A stretch of DNA of 64,000 bases from Arion vulgaris (Eukaryota > Mollusca > Gastropoda > Stylommatophora > Arionidae). The position numbers and the translations under genes are program-made. This document shows positions 25,465 to 34,400 of this stretch, piece after piece. Under the pieces are notes generated by a model. That model ran no database searches. It was given only the letters and a program-made list of their open reading frames with translations, and was not told the DNA's origin. The stretch's first letter is position 1, and every line of letters starts with the position of its first letter. The DNA lies in contig CM036759.1 in the NCBI GenBank assembly GCA_020796225.1, positions 69,713,512 to 69,777,511 on the forward strand. Direction: 5' to 3'.

Positions 25465-28400
25465 TCCATCTATGTATATATTTTACCTTTCTTATATATC
25501 TGACTATATATCCATATCCATATCCACATATATATATAGATAGATAGCGAGAGAGAGGTCAGATTAGATGTTTCATCTGCTACTGTAAGACATTAGATGG
25601 TTCCATCTGTAACTGTTAAACTCACTGTCAGATTAGATGTTTCATCTGCTACTGTAAGACATTAGACGGTTCCATCTGTAACTGTTAAACGCACTGTCAG
25701 ATTAGATGTTTCATCTGCTAACGTTTGACAGATGACGGTAGCATCTGCAACTATTAAACCCGCTGCCTTGTGGAGGAAAGCTCGGGAGAGCTAATGGATT
25801 GAACACTAGTAGAAAATCCCCACTGTCTTGTGGGTCAGCACGGTTATGCGGAAGGCTAGAGAAGTAAACCTTGACCACAAACGGGGAGGAAGGTACCCTA
25901 AAGCAGCTGATGGTGATGTGTGTATTCCATTCTATCTTCTGACATCCCCTGCTTGGTTCCAGACGTATGGACTTTGTCTTTCCTGCGAATGAAACAGTAG
26001 GATAGAGAGGTGTTTTGTGCAAAATGGGATAGGTATCAATGTTCAGAAGGTATGTTACGAAAATGGGATAAGTATATCAATGTTCACAGAAGATATGTTA
26101 AGAAAATGGGATAAGTATATCAATGTTGACAGAAAATATATTAAGAAACAGGGGGAGGTGTCAGTGTTTATATTAGTACACGTGACAATGTGATTGAAGA
26201 TTGAAGTAGCAAGGAAAGAATTATCACAATAGGCGTATGAGTAGGCTTATCAATCAATATCGAACTGGTACGGTTAGCCGCTGGACGCTGTTGGAGATGT
26301 TGCGAAGGAGATCGGGGCACACATGGAAATGTCCGTAGTGCAATTAAGATATTCCAAACTCACACTGAAATAGAACAATAATGTATGGTCTTCAAGTTTG
26401 CTTCTCATTAATTTTTTTGTAACGACTTTTTGTGACTTGTTGATTTATCATCACATTTTAATACATCAATAAATAGATACATCAGTAATATTGAATATCA
26501 TATAAACATCACACTCGCTGCAATAATCGAACTGGTGTGTTGGGTCGCTGGACGCTGCTGGATTTGCTGAGGCAGAGATCGGAGCGAGCACCTATGGGCA
26601 TGTCCGGAGTGCTATAATGATAGTCCTCATATAACTGATAACTCGCTTGACAATTATACTAGACTTCTAACAACATTCTATCACTTGTACAACTCCGTCA
26701 ACGCCGGTTCCAAGCCCGGGTGAAAAAGAAGGAGGACTTGTGCGTGAGGCCAGCTACCTTACCACAAAAAAGTTAAATAGCTATAGAAACTTGCAAGAAA
26801 GGACACCATACCGGTAAACCGATCAGGCAGGTAGTGTAAGGTGCACTTAGTACATCAATGACAGTTTCTGAAGAAAGCCGCTTTGCGGAAGTCAGCAACC
26901 CGACTCGTACATTACTTGACTGTTATAAGAAATAGAAGATGGAGATATGTTGGACACACCTTGAGAAGAAATTATCAAATAATCATAAAGCAGACATTGC
27001 AGTGGGATGCAGGGGTTCAAGAAAGAGAGGACGACCTAAGGAGACCCTGAAACGAGCTTTGCTGATAGAGGCAAGAAATATCTGTCAAAGTTCCATTGAA
27101 AAGATTGAGCGAGTTGCCCAGGATAGAGTGGTATGGAGAAATTGTTTGCATGCCCTATCTAACGTATAACAGTACGAGAGGAATTATTATTATGACTTGT
27201 ACACATGCCATAAGATTGTGTTTTATAAATATACATACTGTACTGAAGATGAAATGCAACCAACCACCAATAACAGCATATACAAATAATAAGAGATTAG
27301 GTACTAGAGCCAAAGGTAGACCAAGAAAACGAGGGGTAGACAATATCAAGAACATACTAAATAAACACTGATATAACACAACAAGGGCAACTCATATGGT
27401 CCTGGATCACAAATTAAAGCTCCCAGGGCTAGGGTGGACAGCCAACATCATCCATCTAAGGAAAGATAATAGACACGATGAGACCTGAGCATTTTGAAAC
27501 TTGCATCTTTTGTATATTTAGGAACGACGATGTTCTGATGATCACCCAACTTCTTCTCAATTTCCCGTATCTTGTTCATGCGTTATGGTATGAAGTAACT
27601 TCACATTTCCAGAACCTAGTGTGCAGGACGTAGGAAGGTCAATTTCTTTCCTCAAATGTGGAGTGTCGAATGTGAGATTAAACCCACAACCCTCTTGCGT
27701 CCGTGTGGAAGGCAACCCTAATCTGTCCCACCACCACACTAACATAACTAACTTCTTCTTCTTGACCCTTCACCCTTCCCCCTTCACCCCTATGAAGGCT
27801 TAGGTCCACAACTAAGGTTTTCCAATGTCATGTTCTCCAGATCTCGCCACTCGATCCCCATTTCCTTGCATTCCGTTTCAAGTTACTAACTAACTAACTA
27901 ACAAATATACCAATATGCAGTTCCATGCAGCAATCGCACGAGTGGGGGTGAGGCTTACGTGCTATAGCAGACTCTCTCATCCTTCCATTCAACATCACCA
28001 ACTACGCAGCCGGTCTGGAGATTAACAGACAAACATTGGATGAAGATTACGGGATTGAGATGGCAGAAAATCTAGGCAACGTTACATACGGTTAGTAAGA
28101 TTAGAATATGCAATAGTTTTGTTGTATGCGTCCATAGCCTGACTTATTAGATGACTTAAAAAATCTAGATAGACTGATGATTAATTCTAGATAGACTGAT
28201 GCTTAATCTAGATAGACTGATGATTAATCTAGATAGACTGATGATTAATTCTAGATAACTGATGATTAATCTAGATATACTGATGATTAATCTAGCTTTA
28301 GTTAGTTAGTTTGTTCCTTTCGAGCCAAAGACGGCACATAGGGCAGAGGTTTTAGATCTCCATGTGATGCGGTTTGTTGCTAGCAGTTGCAGATCTTGTA

Positions 28401-31400
28401 TGGTTTTACATCCCAATAGTTTACTTTCTTGTTGGATGGTTCTTCGAAGAGTGGTCTTAGGTCTTCCACGTTTTCTTTTCCCAACTGGTGACCACATAGG
28501 GACTTGTCGATTTAGTCTCTTTTCGTCTGATCTAAGAACATGACCTAAATATTTCCACCTTCGTTTTCTTATAATATTTGATACGGTTGTTGGTGTGTTC
28601 TATCTCTCACTGTGTTGTTAGAAACGAAATCACTCCATTTTACTTTTATTAATTTTCAGAGACATTTATTCTCAAAGCTGTCCAGTTTCTTATCAATTTT
28701 GTTTGTTGATTTCAACTTTCACAACCGTAGCTCAGTACAGGAATCACACATGACCTAAATAATTTAACTTTTGTGCATATACTAAGGTCTTGAGATTGCC
28801 AGATATTTGTTAATTTAGTGAAGGCACTAGCTGCTATAGCAATACGAGAGTTATAGCAATCTAGATAGACTGATGGTTAATCTGTAGGAGAACAAATAAT
28901 ATAGCCTAGATTGATTGGGTGAGTTGATGGGGGAGGGTCTCTGTAGGTAAATGGTTTTGTCGTTGTCTCGAATTCCGAAGAGAGTAATTTCGAATCCAGA
29001 CCTCACCGTTTTGTTCACTAGTTCATATTTTGTTCAATAGTACATATTTTGTTCACTAGTACATATTTTGTTCACTAGTTCATATTTTGTTCACTAGTAC
29101 ATATTTTGTTCACTAGTACATATTTTGTTCACTAGTACATATTTTGTTCACTAGTACATATTTTGTTCACTAGTCCATATTTTGTTCACTAGTCCATATT
29201 TTGTTCACTAGTACATATTTTGTTCACTAGTACATATTTTGTTCACTAGTCCATATTTTGTTCACTAGTTCATATTTTGTTCACTAATCCAAGTTTTGTT
29301 CACTAGTACATATTTTGTTCACTAGTACATATTTTGTTCACTAGTACATATTTGTTCACTAGTCCAAGTTTTATTTCTCTTCGTTTTTAATGGTCATTGA
29401 TTTCTGTATCACCTGTCTGCACTTCATAGGCTCCAATGTGTTTACATGAGGACAAAATTAACAAAATATGTTGTTGATACGTGAGTTTATGTTAGTCAAT
29501 GGAAGACCAGCTTTGCAATAAAATTGTCAAAAATCATTTTCGATACATGACCTCCCCACCATTAACTTAATGGCATGGACGCCCATATACTTCTATTTTT
29601 ATTTTCTAATTTAATGTACATGATTGCTGTGTATCACCTGTCTACAGTTCGTGTGTCACTGTCTACAGTTCTGTGTTTTCATAGTTACTTTGTTGTTGAC
29701 ATCGATCGTCTTTATCTGGTATACGTATGAAACAAAATGTGCATCACGTGTCTACAGTTCTGTTGGTATAAGTATGAAACAAATGTGTATCACTGTCTAC
29801 AGTTCTGTGTGTATACGTATAGAAACAAACTGTTATCAGTGTCTACAGTCCTGTATGTATAGCAAGAAACAAACTGTTATCACGTGTCTACAGTCTAGTT
29901 GTATGTATGAACAAACTGTCATCACTGTCTCAGTTATGTGTGGTATAGTATGAAACAAACTTGTATCACGTGTCTACAGTTCTGTGTGTATAAGTGAACA
30001 AACTTGTATCACGTGTTACAGTTCTGTGGTATAGTATGAAACAAACTTGTATCACGTGTTACAGTTCTGTGTGGTATAAGTATGAAACAAACTTGTATCA
30101 CTGTCTACAGTTCTGTGTGTATATAGAAAACAAACTGTGTATCACTGTTACAGTTCTGTGTGGTATACGTATGAAACAAACTGTGTATCACGTGTCTACA
30201 GTTCTGTATGGTATAAGTAAGAAACAAACTGTGTATCACGTGTCTACAGTTCTGTGGTATACGATAAACAAACTGTGTATCACTGTCTACAGTTCTGTAT
30301 GGTATAAGTAGAAACAAACTTGTATCACTGTCTCAGTTCTGTGTGGTATAAGTATGAAACAAACTTTGATCACGTGTTCCAGTTATGTGTATAAGTATGA
30401 AACAAACTTGTATCACGTGTCTACAGTTCTGTGTTATAAGTATGAAACAAACTTGTATCACTGTCTACAGTTCTGTGTGTATACATGAACAAACTTGTAT
30501 CAGTCTAGTCTGTATGGTATATAAGAAACAAACTTGTATCACTGTCACAGTTCTGTGTGTATAAGTATGAAACAAACTGTTATCACGTGTCTACAGTTCT
30601 ATGTATTGTATGAAACAAACTGTATCACGTCTACATTCTGTGTATAATATGAAACAAACTGTATCACGTGTTCATAGTCCTGAGTATTTGAAACAACTTT
30701 TATCACGTGTCTACAGTTATGTGTATGTATGAAACAATGTGCATCACGTCTACAGTTATTGTGGTATATAGAAACAAACTTGTATCGTGTCTACAGTTCT
30801 GTGTGTATAGTTAAACAAACTGTATCACGTCTACAGTTCTGTGTATAGTATAAACAAATTTGTATCACGTGTCTACAGTCTGTGTGTATAGTGAAACAAA
30901 CTGTGTATCACTGTCTACAGTTCTGTTGTATACGTGAAACAAACTGTATCACGTCTAAGTTCTGTGTGGTATAAGTATGAAACAAACTTGTATCACGTGT
31001 CACAGTTCTGTTGTATATAGTAACAAACTGTGTATCACTGTCTACAGTTCTGTTGTATAATATGAAACAAACTTTGTATCACGTGTCTACAGTCTGTTGG
31101 TATATATGAAACAACTGTGATCACGTTCTACAGTTCTTGTGGTAATGTGAAACAACTGTGTATCACGTGTCTCAGTTCTGTGGGATAAGTATGAAACAAA
31201 CTGTGTATCACGTGTCTACAGTTCTGTGTTATAATGAGACAAACTGTATACGTGCACAGATTGTGTGTATAGATGAAACAACTGCATCACGTTCTACAGT
31301 TCTGTGTGTATATGATGAAACAAACTTGCATCATGTCACAGTTCTGTGGTATACGATGAAACAACTGTGATCCGTTCTCACAGTCTGTAGGCTATGTATG

Positions 31401-34400
31401 AAACAAACTTTCATCACGTTCTCAGTTCTGTTGGTATATTATGAACAAACTTATCAGTGTCTACAGTTCTGTGGATACTATGAAAAACTGTGTATCACGT
31501 GTCTACAGTTCTGTGTTAAGTATAACAACTGTTATCATGTTACAGTTCTGTTGTATAAGTATAAAACAAACTTGTATCACGTGTCTCATTTTGTGGTATA
31601 GTATAAACAAACTGTGATCACGTGTCTACAGTTCTGTGTGGTATAGTATAAACAAACTGTGTATCACGTGTCTACAGTTCTGTGGTATAAGTATAAACAA
31701 CTGTGATATGTCTACAGTTCTGTGTGGTATAAGTATAAAACAAACTGTGTATCACGTGTCTACAGTTCTGTGTGGTATAAGTATAAAACAAACTGTGTAT
31801 CATTGGAGACCATAAGTTAATAGACAAAGAAGGGAATGGAATAGACGTGTGTGTGTCGATGTCAGTACGCCGTGTGTTCCTGAGGCTCTCAATGGAAGCC
31901 AAGAATAGTAACACTGCGACCTACAAGACATGTCGTAAGGGCTACTGAGGTAGGGGCTTAGGAAGCTACCCTAGTAAATACAGGGTGTTCAACTTAAAAG
32001 CAGCCTGTGAATGGAGCTAATCTGGTATATATGTATGGAAATGAGAAGGTTCAGTTATGACGTATAATAGGTCAAGGTTGTGTGATGGTGTAATTGAGTG
32101 CGGGAAGGGGCGATGAACAAATGTGACGTAGGACAAGCTAGTCAGAACCGGTTTAAATAGTAAATAGTCGAGATGCAATGCGTACCTGGCAAATTTCTAT
32201 TTATCAATGGGGCTGCTTTTAAGTTGAACACCCTGTATAAAAAGTGTCGCAGAAATCGGATATGCTGGACTACTTGTATGCACATAGCTGGCACAATGTA
32301 CAATCACGTTTAGGCTCGGATCACATACAAATCACAAAGAGTGGTTGCCAAGTGGTCGATATGAAGCTTTCGAAGCAGAATTATGTCAGTAAAAGCGTTG
32401 GCTATGACAGATCTCTCATGTACTAGAAAAGAAGACAAATGAAGTCTGAAGAAGACATGATAAAGAAAGAGTTGAAAATGTAGAAAGAGAACTGTAGAAA
32501 TCATCATCATTGCACTTCGGTGAGTAACCATGTGTGCTCCGATCTCTTTCTTACACAGGAAAATCTCAGCTGCAGTGCACAAACTCCGTAGCACCGTCTA
32601 GTGACCCGATGTAATTTTGAAGATGGTAAAGTTATTTTGTAGGAGTTTTATTTTTAATCATTTTTTTTCCTAATCAATTTTGCTCGGGCAGTGGTTTTCC
32701 AGCCTGCTCATATCTGTTTTGAACTGCCAAGGGTTCTATTACGTGCTCAAATTGAACTCGAGACCTTCGTTTTATCGTCCGTCTCCGATAGGACTAGGAA
32801 CTCGATCTCACCTACACTGAGATCAAGGATATGTGGGAAAATCCCAATGACGTCACGAAGGATCGAACCCGTTACCTAAGGTACGATAGTCGAGCAACTA
32901 ACCTCTACGCCACAGAGTTGACCTAACTGTGACCTGGCATGGCAAACAATTAGTAGATGGGTGGAGGAATAGCGAGCAACTAACCTCTACGCTACAGAGT
33001 TGACCTAACTGTGACCTGGCATGGCAAACAATTAGTAGATGGGTGGCGGAATAGCAAGCAACTAACCTCTACGCCACAGAGTTGACCTAACTGTGACCTG
33101 GCATGGCAAACAATTAGTAGATGGGTGGCGGAATAGCAAGCAACTAACCTCTACGCTACAGAGTTGACCTAACTGTGACCTGGCATGGCAAACAATTAGT
33201 AGATGGGTGGAGGAATAGCGAGCAACTAACCTCTACGCTACAGAGTTGACCTAACTTTACCTGGCATGGCAAACAATTAGTAGATGGGTGGAGGAATAGC
33301 AAGCAACTAACCTCTACGCCACAGAGTTGACCTAACTGTGACCTGGCATGGCAAACAATTAGTAGATGGGTGGAGGAATAGCGAGCAACTAACCTCTACG
33401 CTACAGAGTTGACCTAACTGTGACCTGGCATGGCAAACAATTAGTAGATGGGTGAGGAATAGCAAGCAACTAACTCTACGTACAGAGTTGACCTAACTGT
33501 GACCTGGCATGGCAAACAATTAGTAGATGGGTGGAGGAATAGCGAGCAACTAACCTCTACGCTACAGAGTTGACCTAACTGTGACCTGGCATGGCAAACA
33601 ATTAGTAGATGGGTGGCGGAATAGCAAGCAACCTAACCTCACGCTACAGAGTTGACCTAACTGTGACCTGGCATGGCAAACAATTAGTAGATGGGTGGCG
33701 GAATAGCAAGCAACTAACCTCTACGCTACAGAGTTGACCTAACTGTGACCTGGCATGGCAAACAATTAGTAGATGGGTGGCGGAATAGCAAGCAACTAAC
33801 CTCTACGCTACAGAGTTGACCTAACTGTGACCTGGCATGGCAAACAATTAGTAGATGGGTGGCGGAATAGCAAGCAACTAACCTCTACGCTACAGAGTTG
33901 ACCTAACTGTGACCTGGCATGGCAAACAATTAGTAGATGGGTGGCGGAATAGCAAGCAACTAACCTCTACGCTACAGAGTTGACCTAACTGTGACCTGGC
34001 ATGGCAAACAATTAGTAGATGGGTGGCGGAATAGCAAGCAACTAACCTCTACGCTACAGAGTTGACCTAACTGTGACCTGGCATGGCAAACAATTAGTAG
34101 ATGGGTGGCGGAATAGCAAGCAACTAACCTCTACGCTACAGAGTTGACCTAACTGTGACCTGGCATGGCAAACAATTAGTAGATGGGTGGCGGAATAGCA
34201 AGCAACTAACCTCTACGCTACAGAGTTGACCTAACTGTGACCTGGCATGGCAAACAATTAGTAGATGGGTGGCGGAATAGCGCAACAACCTCTACGCTAC
34301 AGAGTTGACCTAACTGTGACTCGGCATGGCAAACAATTAGTAGATGGGTGGCGGAATAGCAAGCAACTAACCTCTACGCTACAGAGTTGACCTAACTGTG

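Noticed and set aside
25120..25503. Plus-strand frame with hydrophobic SLSL/IYIY tail
   Set aside because: Shadow of the minus-strand LINE RNase H continued into CT and TA microsatellites.
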